From positions 20,387 to 84,386 of the forward strand of contig CBFFZW010000009.1 of assembly GCA_965646445.1 (NCBI GenBank): a stretch of DNA of 64,000 nucleotides, read 5' to 3'. The DNA is from UBA11524 sp965646445. GTDB taxonomy: Bacteria > Bacillota > Clostridia > Christensenellales > Aristaeellaceae. Every line of letters starts with the position of its first letter. Position 1 is the stretch's first letter. The notes below the pieces were generated by a model. That model saw only the letters and a program-made list of their open reading frames with translations, was not told the DNA's origin and ran no database searches. Shown piece by piece: positions 34,439-42,565 of this stretch. Position numbers and translations under genes: made by a program.

Positions 34439-34935
34439 TCCCCGTCACCTCCTTCCCGTGGGTGGGTGCGCTGCCAGTTCCGTACCGGCTCCAAAGCGCA
34501 GCCTGTTGGAATCAGCACCTGTCCCGGTTCTCCGGGGATGGGGCAGACGGCGAATTCCCGCGCCAGCATCCTCCCGCAGGTCATCTCCTCCAGGGGCCCC
34601 AGCGTGATTTCGATGGCTGCCACATGGCCGTGATCCCCGGTGATGAACACGTCCGTCACCCTACCCAGCTCCAGCCCGGCGGTGTCCCGCACGCTGCCCA
34701 GGGCGAAGTCCGCGTCCCGGGGCAGCCTGCCTGGTTTTCTGGCGGCAATGACGGTCACCTGACCCATCACCTGCACGTCCTCGGCGGGCAGCCATCGCGC
34801 ACCGCCGAAGCCTCGCCTGACCACCAGGCCCCGCAGCCGCCGTCCGTCCGGCGTCAGCACGGTCTGCTCGACGCGCCCTGTCAGCTGGCCTGCGCACACC
34901 ACCGGCAGCCCCGTGACGCCGCCCAGGCGGATCAA
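34435..34935 (-). CDS. PRC-barrel domain protein
   Basis: A 166-residue protein with two PRC-barrel-like halves: residues ~1-70 (RLGGVTGLPVVCAG, LRGLVVRRG, WLPAEDV) and ~85-150 (ALGSVRDTAGLELGRVTDVFI, EEMTCGR). PRC barrels bind RNA, proteins or lipids; in Clostridia such genes lie by alaS and the AI-2E permease. The start is a TTG at 34935 that overlaps the stop of the upstream 45-codon gene (TTGA), so the genes are coupled. The longer open frame to 35217 is out of frame with that real gene and is rejected. Confidence 0.78.
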   Translation of the reverse strand: MIRLGGVTGLPVVCAGQLTGRVEQTVLTPDGRRLRGLVVRRGFGGARWLPAEDVQVMGQVTVIAARKPGRLPRDADFALGSVRDTAGLELGRVTDVFITGDHGHVAAIEITLGPLEEMTCGRMLAREFAVCPIPGEPGQVLIPTGCALEPVRNWQRTHPREGGDGE

Positions 34936-35069
34936 AGGTCGTCCGCGTCCTGGACGGGCTTTTCGTACTCGTCGTAGGGCACGCCTGTCCAGGAACCCAG
35001 CACATCCGTGGGATTTTTCCGCCGTGCCTCCTGAATGATGGCCTCCACCAGCTTGCTGTGGCGTTTCAT
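34932..35069 (-). CDS. 45-residue conserved small protein ending PVQDADDL
   Basis: The product begins MKRHSKLVEAIIQEA and ends in GSWTGVPYDEYEKPVQDADDL. This Gly-Ser-x-Thr-Gly ... PVQDADDL ending is one I associate with short Clostridial proteins of unknown function. It has a strong GGAGGTGA site before ATG 35069. It is the first gene of the operon PVQDADDL protein - PRC-barrel - YtxH-like, coupled by stop-start overlaps. The N-terminal helix is basic and amphipathic; no catalytic residues are visible. Confidence 0.7.
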   Translation of the reverse strand: MKRHSKLVEAIIQEARRKNPTDVLGSWTGVPYDEYEKPVQDADDL

Positions 35070-35203
35070 GGCACTCACCTCCGCATTCATGGTGCCCGGG
35101 CTTTGGCCGCGGCATAAGGGTAATTCCCGGCAAAGCCGGAAATTCGACAAAGTGATCGCGCCGCGCCGCTGGCAGACGAAAAAGCCGCATAATGGACGCA
35201 AAA

Positions 35204-35240
35204 AGCGCTGCTTCCAATGTTCGTCACGGGAAGCGGCGCG
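35204..35240. repeat. Direct repeat 1 (hairpin unit) left of repeat copy D
   Basis: A 37-bp unit, matched at 34 of 37 positions by 35504-35540, exactly 300 bp away. The unit is itself a hairpin: AGCGCYGCTYCC(C)AATG on the left is complementary to the CATGGGAAGCGGCGC type of right arm. Confidence 0.85.
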
Positions 35241-35503
35241 CAGACTGTCAAAAAACCTATGGGAGGCATCGGAGGGCTCGCGAGCCCTTCGATTCTACAT
35301 CGAAAATCGGCGAGCCCCTTCGGGGCGGTTAAACGGGGCAAAGCCCCTGTACGGCGATTTTCGCGCGATTCCATTAGGAATCGCTTCCTTACACGAACGA
35401 ACGACCGGGAGAACGGCGTAGCCATTCGACCAGTGAGTGAGTGCAGAAAAATGGGGCGAAGCCCCCTCAAAAAAGTGGCGTATGCCACTTTCTTGACACC
35501 CTG
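35241..35503 (-). repeat. Dispersed hairpin-module repeat, copy D (type I, full length)
   Basis: The 480 bases between the small-protein gene and the mannosidase hold this element. Ends are imperfect inverted repeats: CAGACTGTCAAAAAA on the left, and CAGGGTGTCAAGAAA read inward from the right (12 of 15 match). Inside are GAGGGCT-CGCG-AGCCCTT, ATCGAAAATCGGCGAGCC, the GCCCC-TTC-GGGGC stem, TAAACGGGGCAAAGCCCC, GCGATTCC-ATTA-GGAATCGC, ACACGAACGAACGACCGGGAG, AACGGC-GTA-GCCATT, CCAGTGAGTGAGTGC, a second GGGGCGAAGCCCC and an AAAAAAGTGGC/GCCACTTTCTT hairpin. It has no transposase. Confidence 0.85.
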
Positions 35504-35540
35504 AGCGCCGCTCCCAATGTTCGTCATGGGAAGCGGCGCG
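35504..35540 (-). repeat. Direct repeat 2 and 3' hairpin of the mannosidase gene
   Basis: Second copy of the 37-bp unit, 12 bases past the alpha-mannosidase stop. GCGCCGCT(C)CCAATG pairs with CATGGGAAGCGGCGC across TTCGT. No T-run follows directly; the next hairpin in repeat copy D supplies one. Confidence 0.8.
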
Positions 35541-35551
35541 AATCAGGTAAT

Positions 35552-38500
35552 TTATTGAAGTTTGAGTCTGAACGACAGCACCTGGAAGGGGCGGATGCGG
35601 ATAGCGCTGTCGGGGGCGACAGCCTCGCCGGTGGTTTCCTCCAGCATGTTGCAGGGAACCAATTCGCGGATGGGCAGATCGCCGCGCAGGTGGAAGACGG
35701 TGTCGGCCTTCTTGCTTTCGTAGAGGCGGAGGATGAGGTCGCCGCTGCCGTCGTCGGCGGGCTTGAGGGTATCGGCAATGACGTTGCTGCGGTCGGTGCC
35801 CATGGCGCTGAAGGCGGGGCAGCGGCCTTCCGCCATGACGATGGGATCGTTGAAGGCCAGGCCCTGCCGCACCACGGGGGCGTCGGCAAAGGCGCCCTCC
35901 CAGGCGGTGAAGCCATAGCGGAAGCGCTGCTCGCCCTGGTCGCTGCGCATCTCGGGGGAGGAAGCGGCGCGCAGGAGCGTCAGCTCGATGCTGTTTTCCT
36001 CCACGCCCACGCCGTACTTGCAGTCATTGAGCACCGCGCAGCCGTGGCTGTTGTCGCACAGAGCGGTATAACGGTGGTTGCAGACCTCGAAGCGCTGCTG
36101 GTCGTAGCCCCGGCTGCGGTGGGTGGGGCGCTCCACATAGCCGAACTGCATCTCGTGCAGGGCGTTTTCGGCCCGGACATCCACGGGGAAGGCCACCTTC
36201 AGCAGGCGGTGGAGCTCATGCCAGTCCACGGCGGTGTCGAAGGTGACCACCGGGCTGCCGGCATCCAGACGGATGCTTTGCCGGATGGCGGACTGGCCGA
36301 TGCAGCCCTCCCAGGCGACCTCCGCCGACAGACCGCCCGCGCGCACGACGGACAGGCTGTCCGCCTCACAGGCAAAGGTTTCCTGCTCGCGGTAGTTGCT
36401 GTCGATGTCCCAGGCGTCGAAGAGGCGGGGCACGTCCTTGTACATGGTCAGGACGTTCATGGGACGGCCGGCGGTCATCTCGCGGCCATCCAGGACGTAG
36501 GAGGTGACGTGGCCCTGACGGTTCAGGACGACCGTCACCCGGTCGGAGCACAGCACCGCGCCCTCCGCCGTCAGCTCGGCGGAAACGAGGTTCACCGGCT
36601 CGGCCTTGGCGGGCAGCAGCGTCACCGCGCCCATGGCAGGCACATGAACGAGAGCCTTGCCGTCCGCCGTGGGAACCGTGTCGCCCTCCAGGGTGACCGC
36701 GCCGTGGCGGAAGCTGTCGGGCAGGGCTACGACTTCATCCCGGTCGAAGGCCAGGGCGTTGAACAGGGTCAGGCCGTCCTGACCTTCCAGCAGGGTGTTC
36801 CGGGCATCCGCCGCCAGGGCATTGGCATCCGCCTGAAGGCGGGCGTGGGCCTCGTTGGCCTCCACATACACCCGGGCGATGGAGGAGCCGGGCAGAATAT
36901 CGTGGAACTGGTGCAGCAGCAGCACCTTCCACAGGCGCTCGGCCTCCGTCTGCGGATAAGCGCGGCCCCTGAGCATGGCCAGGGCGCCCCACACTTCCAT
37001 GCCGTGGAGGGCGAATTCGCTGCGACGGTTGTTCTTCTTCACAGCCGCTTGCGTGGTGTAGGTGCCCCTGTGGGCGTTGAAGTACAGTTCGCCGTCCCAG
37101 GTGTTGACGGGGCCGCCTTCCTTGGCCAGGTCATCGAAGAAATCGACAGGGCTGGCCATTTCCACCTTGGGCATGCCCTCCAGGTCGCGCTCCCGCAGGG
37201 CGTACTCGATGTGGTCGCGGCAGGGGCCGCCGCCGCCGTCACCGTAGCCGAAGGGAATCAGGAAATCGTCCAGATGGCGCTTCTGCACCCGGGAGCGCCA
37301 CACGCCGCACAGCGCCTTGGGGTCGGTGCGGTAGGTGTAGCTGGTGGGCAGGAAGGACGTGACGCTGCTGCCGTCCATGCCCTTCCAGTTGAAGTAATGG
37401 TAGGGGAAGGGATCGCCCTCGTTGTAGCTCCAGAAGATCTTCTGGGTGACCAGGTAATCCACGCCGCAGTCCTTGAGCAGCTGGGGCAGCACGGCGGAAT
37501 AGCCGAAGGTGTCCGGTAGCCACAAAACGCGGCTGTCCACCCCCAGCTCCTCCCGGTAGAAGCGCTTGCCATAGACCAGCTGGCGCACCAGCGCCTCGCC
37601 GGAGGGCATGTTAGTGTCCGGCTCCACATACATGGCGCCTTCCGCGATCCAGCGGCCCTCCTTGGTAGCCTCCCGGATGCGCTCGTACAGTTCGGGATAA
37701 TGCTCCCGGCACATCTCGTAGGCGGCGGGCTGACTTTGCAGGAAGCGGTACTCCGGGTAGCGCTCCAGCAGGCGCAGCTGCGCGGCGAAGGTGCGGGCGG
37801 TCTTGCGGTGGGTCTCCTGCTGAGGCCAGAGCCAGGCCAGGTCGAGGTGCGCGTTGCCCACGGCGGCCATCCGGGGCGCGGTGGAGCCGTTGCGGCTTTC
37901 CATCAGCGGGCGAAGGGACTCACGAGCCTTGCGGTAGGAGGCCGTGCGGGCGTCGATGTCCTGCTCGAAGTCCACGATGCGGGTGTACGCTTCCAGGCCG
38001 TCAGCGATCTTCGCGGCCCGCAGGCTGTCCTCGGGCAGCTCGTCCATCAGCATGGACAGGGTTGATACGTCCATCCACAGCTGGTAGGCGTCCTCGTTCC
38101 ACACCCCGAAGGTGCTCCGGCCAATGCGGGCGCGGCGGCCCTCCTCCTTGGGATCGCCGAGGGTGCCGGGAAGCACGGGGCCGGTGGCGCAGCCGCCCAC
38201 ATCCGGGAAATAGTGGCCCGCATACACCTCGAACAGCAGGTCGAAGGTCTCGCCGGGTTGGCCGTTCGCCGTCAGCACGTTATCGGAGATGTAGTGATGG
38301 GGCACGTCCACCCATTCCGCCCGGCGGGTGCCGAAGGACTTGCCGTTGACGTGCAGGGTGGCCTCACCGCCCATGTCCAGGCTCAGGCAGACGGCGCGGC
38401 CGCGAGCCGCCTCGGGCAGGGTGACTTTGGCCCGGAGCCACAGGTATTCCCAGGTGTGGCCCCACTCCGTGCCCACGGGCATGGGGCGGAAGTCGCCCCA

Positions 38501-38641
38501 GGCGGCCTCCTGGGGCGTCAGATGCGCCATGGTGGTGAAGCCCTCAAAGGCGATGTCTGCCAGGGGCAGGTAGAAGTCCTGGGCCAGCACCCGCTGCCAG
38601 TGCTTGACCCGGGCGCGGTATTCCGAGTGCATCAGCGACAT
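35552..38641 (-). CDS. Alpha-mannosidase, GH38
   Basis: A 1029-residue cytoplasmic exo-alpha-mannosidase; no signal peptide. Before the GH38 domain is an N-terminal beta domain (~1-230) with a GEATLHVNGKSFG carbohydrate-binding-like strand. The catalytic region begins with VGNAHLDLAWLWP near residue 262 (zinc His and Asp), then YVEPDTNMPSGEALVRQ, and WLPDTFGYSAVLPQ near 373 that carries the nucleophile Asp region. A mid-domain HQFHDILPGSSI follows, with a large C-terminal beta domain. It removes mannose from imported N-glycan or mannan oligosaccharides. The start at 38641 follows GGGAGGA. Its own promoter and the neighbouring GH3 gene suggest a small glycoside-degradation unit without a transporter. 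Confidence 0.94.
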   Translation of the reverse strand: MSLMHSEYRARVKHWQRVLAQDFYLPLADIAFEGFTTMAHLTPQEAAWGDFRPMPVGTEWGHTWEYLWLRAKVTLPEAARGRAVCLSLDMGGEATLHVNGKSFGTRRAEWVDVPHHYISDNVLTANGQPGETFDLLFEVYAGHYFPDVGGCATGPVLPGTLGDPKEEGRRARIGRSTFGVWNEDAYQLWMDVSTLSMLMDELPEDSLRAAKIADGLEAYTRIVDFEQDIDARTASYRKARESLRPLMESRNGSTAPRMAAVGNAHLDLAWLWPQQETHRKTARTFAAQLRLLERYPEYRFLQSQPAAYEMCREHYPELYERIREATKEGRWIAEGAMYVEPDTNMPSGEALVRQLVYGKRFYREELGVDSRVLWLPDTFGYSAVLPQLLKDCGVDYLVTQKIFWSYNEGDPFPYHYFNWKGMDGSSVTSFLPTSYTYRTDPKALCGVWRSRVQKRHLDDFLIPFGYGDGGGGPCRDHIEYALRERDLEGMPKVEMASPVDFFDDLAKEGGPVNTWDGELYFNAHRGTYTTQAAVKKNNRRSEFALHGMEVWGALAMLRGRAYPQTEAERLWKVLLLHQFHDILPGSSIARVYVEANEAHARLQADANALAADARNTLLEGQDGLTLFNALAFDRDEVVALPDSFRHGAVTLEGDTVPTADGKALVHVPAMGAVTLLPAKAEPVNLVSAELTAEGAVLCSDRVTVVLNRQGHVTSYVLDGREMTAGRPMNVLTMYKDVPRLFDAWDIDSNYREQETFACEADSLSVVRAGGLSAEVAWEGCIGQSAIRQSIRLDAGSPVVTFDTAVDWHELHRLLKVAFPVDVRAENALHEMQFGYVERPTHRSRGYDQQRFEVCNHRYTALCDNSHGCAVLNDCKYGVGVEENSIELTLLRAASSPEMRSDQGEQRFRYGFTAWEGAFADAPVVRQGLAFNDPIVMAEGRCPAFSAMGTDRSNVIADTLKPADDGSGDLILRLYESKKADTVFHLRGDLPIRELVPCNMLEETTGEAVAPDSAIRIRPFQVLSFRLKLQ

Positions 38642-38745
38642 GATGATTCCTCCCTTGCGTGATGTCGTCAAAGCGGCTGTATCGCTCTGACAAGGGTCTG
38701 CGCAGCTTTCGCGATGGAACGGCGCGCCGTTCCTGGTTTGGTATA

Positions 38746-38774
38746 AGCATACACATTCCGCACCTGCCGTGCAA
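38746..38774 (-). promoter_or_regulatory. Promoter of the alpha-mannosidase gene
   Basis: On the minus strand TTGCAC, 17 bases, TATGCT. The gap 38642-38973 holds this promoter and the GH3 terminator and nothing else I can identify. Confidence 0.68.
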
Positions 38775-38853
38775 GTCGGCAAAGCGAGAAAAAGATTAAT
38801 TTTTCCGATTTTTTGTGATGGCCGCCGCGGACGAGGAAGGCCTCCCGGGTCAT

Positions 38854-38902
38854 GAAAAAACCGGGAGGCATCGAAAGCCCCGCAGGCCTTCCGATACCTC
38901 CC
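38854..38902 (-). terminator. Terminator of the GH3 gene
   Basis: On the minus strand GGGAGGTATCGGAAGGCC pairs with GGCTTTCGATGCCTCCC (a few wobble pairs), and GGTTTTTTC follows. An exceptionally long stem. Confidence 0.85.
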
Positions 38903-38973
38903 CGCTGCCGCCGATGGCTTGGAGCGTTTCCCAGGAGAAGCATCAACCCCGGGAAAATCATTGCCGCTTGCGA

Positions 38974-41073
38974 TTACAATTCGATGCGCACGCTGTCATG
39001 GCCCGTCAGCGCCCGGGTACGGCTGTCCGGCTGGCCCATGCCCACATACAGCACGGGCTTGCCCTCGGCCGTGCGGTTGCCCGCGTCGTCCACCACCAGC
39101 AGCGCGGCGGCGGGAACGGTCATTTCTGCCAGCACCGTCTCGCCCGCGGGGCAGGTCACACGCCGGAAGGCGCACAGCCGGGGGTTCCGGGGCGCGTGGG
39201 CGCTTCCCTCGTTCTGGACATAAACCTGCACCACGTCCTGGGTCTCCATGGGGCCGTCGTTGCGGATGCGCGCCGTCACCCGGATGCCGTCCTCCGCCGC
39301 CTCAGCCTCCGCCGATGTCACGGACACGTCGCCGTAGGTCAGGCCGTAGCCGAAGGAATACAGCGGCTCCTGCGCAAAGTAGCGGTAGGTGCGGCCTTCC
39401 ATGGCATAATCGGTGAAATCCGGCATATCATCAAGCTGCTCGTTGCGGTAGAAGGTGACGGGCAGCTTGCCGGAGGGGGAGACCTTGCCCAGCAGCAGCT
39501 CCGCCACGGCCCTGCCGCCCCGGGCACCGGGATACCACACGTTCAGGATGGCGTTGGCCCGCCGACCGGCTTCGCCCAGGTCAATGGCGCTGCCGGCCAT
39601 CAGGCAGATCACCGTGGGCTTGCCCAGGGCCGTCACGGCCTCCAGCATACGGCGCTGGGAGGTGGGCAGCAGCAGGTCGCGCTTGTCCCCGGAGGCGTCG
39701 CTGTTGCCGGTGTCGCCCTCCTCGCCCTCCAGGGTTTCGTCCAGGCCCACCACCAGGATCACCACATCGGAATGCTCCGCCACCGTCAGCGCCTCGGAAA
39801 TCAGGTTATCCTTCATGACCTGGCCCCGGGTCACGTCCTTGTACAGGTGGCAGCCCTCGGAGTACAGGATGCGGGCGGCGTCGCCCACGGCCTCCTGCAG
39901 GCCTTCCAGCACGGTGACGTACCGGGAGGACGTGCCGTAGTAGTTGCCGATGAGCGCCCGGCGGCTGTTGGCGTTGGGGCCGATGACGCCGATGATCCGC
40001 TGCCTGTCCGTGTTCAGGGGCAGGAGGCCGTCGTTCTTGAGCAGCACGCAGCTCTCCAGCGTGGCCTGGTGCGCCCTGCGCAGATGCTCCTCACATTCAA
40101 CCACGGTGTAGGAGATGCTGTCGTACTCGGTGCGCTGCCCGGGCATGATGCCCAGCATGTACCGGCTGGTGAACAGGCGGACGGCGCACAGGCGGATCTG
40201 CTCCTCCGTCACCAGACCTTTTTCGTAGGCCTTCATCATATAGACGTAGGTGTTGCCGCAGTTGAGGTCGCAGCCCATGCGCAGGGCCAGGGCGGCGGAT
40301 TCCTCCGGGGTATCGGTGACCATGTGATGCTCGTGGAAGTCCCGGATGGCCCAGCAGTCGGAGGTAAAGTGCCCCTCGAAGCCCCACTTGCCCCGCAGGA
40401 TATCCACCATCAGCGTCTCACTGCCGCAGCAGGGCTCGCCGTTGGTGCGGTTGTACGCGCCCATGACGGCTTCCACCTTCGCCTCGCGCACCAGCGCCTC
40501 AAAGGCGGGCAGGTACGTTTCCGCCATGTCCTTGGGCGTCGCCTGGGCGTTGAAGCGGTGGCGCATGGACTCCGGGCCGGAATGCACCGCGAAGTGCTTG
40601 GCGCAGGCGGCGGACTTCAGCGCCTCGCCGTCCCCCTGAAGGCCGTGAACATAGGCCTTGCCCAGGGCCGCGGTGAGGCAGGGATCCTCGCCGTAGGTCT
40701 CGTGGCCCCGGCCCCAGCGGGGATCGCGGAAGATGTTGATGTTGGGCGACCAGAAGGTGAGCCCCTTGTAGATGTCACGGTCGCCGTGGCGGACGGCGGC
40801 GTTGTACTTGGCGCGGCCCTCCGTGGCGGCGATGTCGCCCAGGGCGGCGGTCAGCTCGGGATCGAAGGCCGCGCCCACGCCGATGGCCTGGGGGAAGGAG
40901 GTGGCCGTGCCCGCCCGGGCCACGCCGTGGAGGGCCTCGTTCCACCAGTTATAGGACGGGATGCCCAATCGGTCGATGGCCGGGGCGTCATAGCGCAGCT
41001 GATTGGCCGCCTCCTCCACCGTCATCTGATCCACCAGGGCCTGTGCCATCGTCCTTGCCTGTGCTCTGTCCAT
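38974..41073 (-). CDS. Glycoside hydrolase family 3, beta-glucosidase/beta-xylosidase
   Basis: A 699-residue cytoplasmic GH3 enzyme. The N-terminal barrel has NWWNEALHGVARAG near residue 42-55 and WSPNINIFRDPRWGRGHETYGEDP, typical of the xylosidase-like GH3 group. The nucleophile Asp is in FTSDCWAIRDF near 238. The C-terminal alpha/beta sandwich (~350-560) and fibronectin-III-like domain (~600-699, ending VRIEL) follow. Substrates of this group include xylo- and gluco-oligosaccharides; the sequence does not decide. The start at 41073 follows AAAGGAG. It lies upstream of the GH38 gene on the same strand but a strong terminator separates them. Confidence 0.93.
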   Translation of the reverse strand: MDRAQARTMAQALVDQMTVEEAANQLRYDAPAIDRLGIPSYNWWNEALHGVARAGTATSFPQAIGVGAAFDPELTAALGDIAATEGRAKYNAAVRHGDRDIYKGLTFWSPNINIFRDPRWGRGHETYGEDPCLTAALGKAYVHGLQGDGEALKSAACAKHFAVHSGPESMRHRFNAQATPKDMAETYLPAFEALVREAKVEAVMGAYNRTNGEPCCGSETLMVDILRGKWGFEGHFTSDCWAIRDFHEHHMVTDTPEESAALALRMGCDLNCGNTYVYMMKAYEKGLVTEEQIRLCAVRLFTSRYMLGIMPGQRTEYDSISYTVVECEEHLRRAHQATLESCVLLKNDGLLPLNTDRQRIIGVIGPNANSRRALIGNYYGTSSRYVTVLEGLQEAVGDAARILYSEGCHLYKDVTRGQVMKDNLISEALTVAEHSDVVILVVGLDETLEGEEGDTGNSDASGDKRDLLLPTSQRRMLEAVTALGKPTVICLMAGSAIDLGEAGRRANAILNVWYPGARGGRAVAELLLGKVSPSGKLPVTFYRNEQLDDMPDFTDYAMEGRTYRYFAQEPLYSFGYGLTYGDVSVTSAEAEAAEDGIRVTARIRNDGPMETQDVVQVYVQNEGSAHAPRNPRLCAFRRVTCPAGETVLAEMTVPAAALLVVDDAGNRTAEGKPVLYVGMGQPDSRTRALTGHDSVRIEL

Positions 41074-41121
41074 GGTATTTCTCCTTTCATCCTGCTTGGC
41101 GGGGCCGCGTGCTTTCGCGGC

Positions 41122-41150
41122 TTGCGCCCCGCCGACGATCATGGTATCAT
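41122..41150 (+). promoter_or_regulatory. Promoter of the cysteine desulfurase gene
   Basis: TTGCGC, 17 bases, TATCAT, about 40 bases before the ATG at 41191. Confidence 0.7.
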
Positions 41151-41190
41151 GCAGTCATATCCGATCCATCCCTGTGAAGGAGGCGCGACC

Positions 41191-42294
41191 ATGCCCATCA
41201 ACCTGGATCATGCCGCCACCACCCGCCCGGAGGAAGCCGTCACCGACGCCGTGTGCCGCTGGATGCGGACGGGCGCCGCCAATCCTTCGTCCCCCTATGC
41301 CGCGGCAGGGGAAGCCCGGAAGGAGCTTCGCCTGGCCCGGTGCGAAATCGCCAAGGCCCTGCATGCCGCGCCCGAGGGCGTCGTGTTCACCTCCGGGGGC
41401 ACGGAAAGCAACAGCTGGGTCTTTTCCGCCTTCGCGGGACGGCATGTGGTGCTGTCCGCCACGGAGCATCACTCCGTCCTCCACGCCGCCCAGGCCTCGC
41501 GCTGCGCCGTCACCCTGGTCAGCCCGGATGCTCAGGGCATTATTCAGCCCGAAGCCGTCGAGGCGGCGCTGCGCCCGGACACGGCCCTCATTTCCGTCCA
41601 CTGGGCCAACAACGAAACCGGGATGCTTCAGCCTGTCCAGGCCATTCACGCGCTGTCGCAGCGGCGGCACATTCCGCTCCATACCGACGCCGTGGCCGCC
41701 TTCGGCCATACGCCGGTGGACGCCCGCTGCTGCGAGTTCATGAGCCTTTCCGCCCACAAGCTGTACGGCCCCCAGGGGGTGGGCTGCCTGTACATGGCCC
41801 CCGAGACGCCCCTGCGGCCCCTCATCACCGGCGGCGGTCAGGAGAGCGGACGCCGCGCGGGCACGGAAAACGTACCGGGCATCGCGGGCTTTCGCGTGGC
41901 GGCGGAGCTGGCGCAAAGCGGCCTTGCCCAGGAGCAGGAGCGGCTCCGGCAGCTGATGGCGCGGCTGCTTCAGCGCCTGCGGGAGGGCATCCCGGCCATG
42001 ACGGTTCTGGGCGACCCGGCCCGCCGTCTGCCCGGACTGTGCGCGGTGTGCCTGCCCGGGCTGTCCTCCGAGCAGGCCATCGCCGCCCTCGATTTGCTGG
42101 GCGTGCAGGTTTCCGGCGGGGCGGCCTGCGCCTCCCGTTCCGGGGAGCCCAGCCATGTTTACCGCGCCATGGGGCTGACGGCAGACAGGGTCGGCCAGGT
42201 GCTTCGGCTGAGCCTGGGCCGGTACAGCACCCCGGCGGACGTGGAGGAGGCCGCCGACGCCATCATCAGCGTTTGGCGGCGGTATCACCGATGA
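41191..42294 (+). CDS. Cysteine desulfurase, NifS/IscS type
   Basis: A 367-residue PLP enzyme that takes sulfur from cysteine for Fe-S clusters or thio-modification. Class V aminotransferase marks are present: NLDHAATT at the start, GVVFTSGGTESNSW near residue 68, ATEHHSVL with the PLP-stacking His near 92, HWANNETGMLQP, and SLSAHKLYGPQGVGC with the PLP Lys near 188. The active-site Cys is in GGAACASRSGEPSH near 311, with a short loop as in group I NifS-like enzymes. No iscU, thiI or tRNA gene is adjacent, so the acceptor is unknown. The start follows AAGGAGG. Confidence 0.93.
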   Translation: MPINLDHAATTRPEEAVTDAVCRWMRTGAANPSSPYAAAGEARKELRLARCEIAKALHAAPEGVVFTSGGTESNSWVFSAFAGRHVVLSATEHHSVLHAAQASRCAVTLVSPDAQGIIQPEAVEAALRPDTALISVHWANNETGMLQPVQAIHALSQRRHIPLHTDAVAAFGHTPVDARCCEFMSLSAHKLYGPQGVGCLYMAPETPLRPLITGGGQESGRRAGTENVPGIAGFRVAAELAQSGLAQEQERLRQLMARLLQRLREGIPAMTVLGDPARRLPGLCAVCLPGLSSEQAIAALDLLGVQVSGGAACASRSGEPSHVYRAMGLTADRVGQVLRLSLGRYSTPADVEEAADAIISVWRRYHR

Positions 42295-42416
42295 ATCGTC
42301 GGAAGTCCGGCGTCCTCCCGTTGACGCGGCTGCGGCGGACAACGGCACACGCTCATCACCCATCGCCGCCGCAGGGCTTTGACTTCACGGCAATCCGCCT
42401 CCCTTTACGCAAAGGC

Positions 42417-42449
42417 TCAGACGGTATGGGCCCGCGCGGCAGGCGTCAT
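42417..42449 (-). other. Ten-codon ORF with a strong ribosome site behind an orphan promoter
   Basis: After the promoter at 42486-42514 the minus strand has CAGGAGGT, 8 bases, then ATG and ten codons (MTPAARAHTV) to TGA. Downstream are a small CCTTT/AAAGG inverted repeat and a second GGGAGG-GTG start of ten codons, then the converging desulfurase gene. I cannot match either peptide. It may be the remnant of a gene, a leader peptide without its operon, or part of a small RNA. The rest of 42295-42565 holds nothing recognisable. Confidence 0.35.
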
Positions 42450-42485
42450 GATTCAAGTACCTCCTGAAAGCGATCTGTCCCCTTC

Positions 42486-42514
42486 ATCATAGTGGATTCC
42501 CGGAAAAAATGCAA
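42486..42514 (-). promoter_or_regulatory. Orphan sigma-A promoter 3' of the ROK pseudogene
   Basis: On the minus strand TTGCAT, 17 bases, TATGAT. It points away from the ROK gene into a gap with no normal-sized gene. Confidence 0.6.
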
Positions 42515-42565
42515 GGGGGAAGCGCACGGCTATCATGATGATAAAACACGTCTGCGAGGCATCTC

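Noticed and set aside
35241..35503. Copy D as a complete insertion sequence
   Set aside because: It is 263 bp with no transposase frame; only a non-autonomous element is possible.
38815..42294. 1159-codon plus-strand open frame spanning the GH3 gene and the cysteine desulfurase
   Set aside because: Only its last 367 codons from ATG 41191 match a family. The earlier part is antisense to GH3 and is His/Gln/Gly-rich, the usual shadow of high-GC coding DNA.
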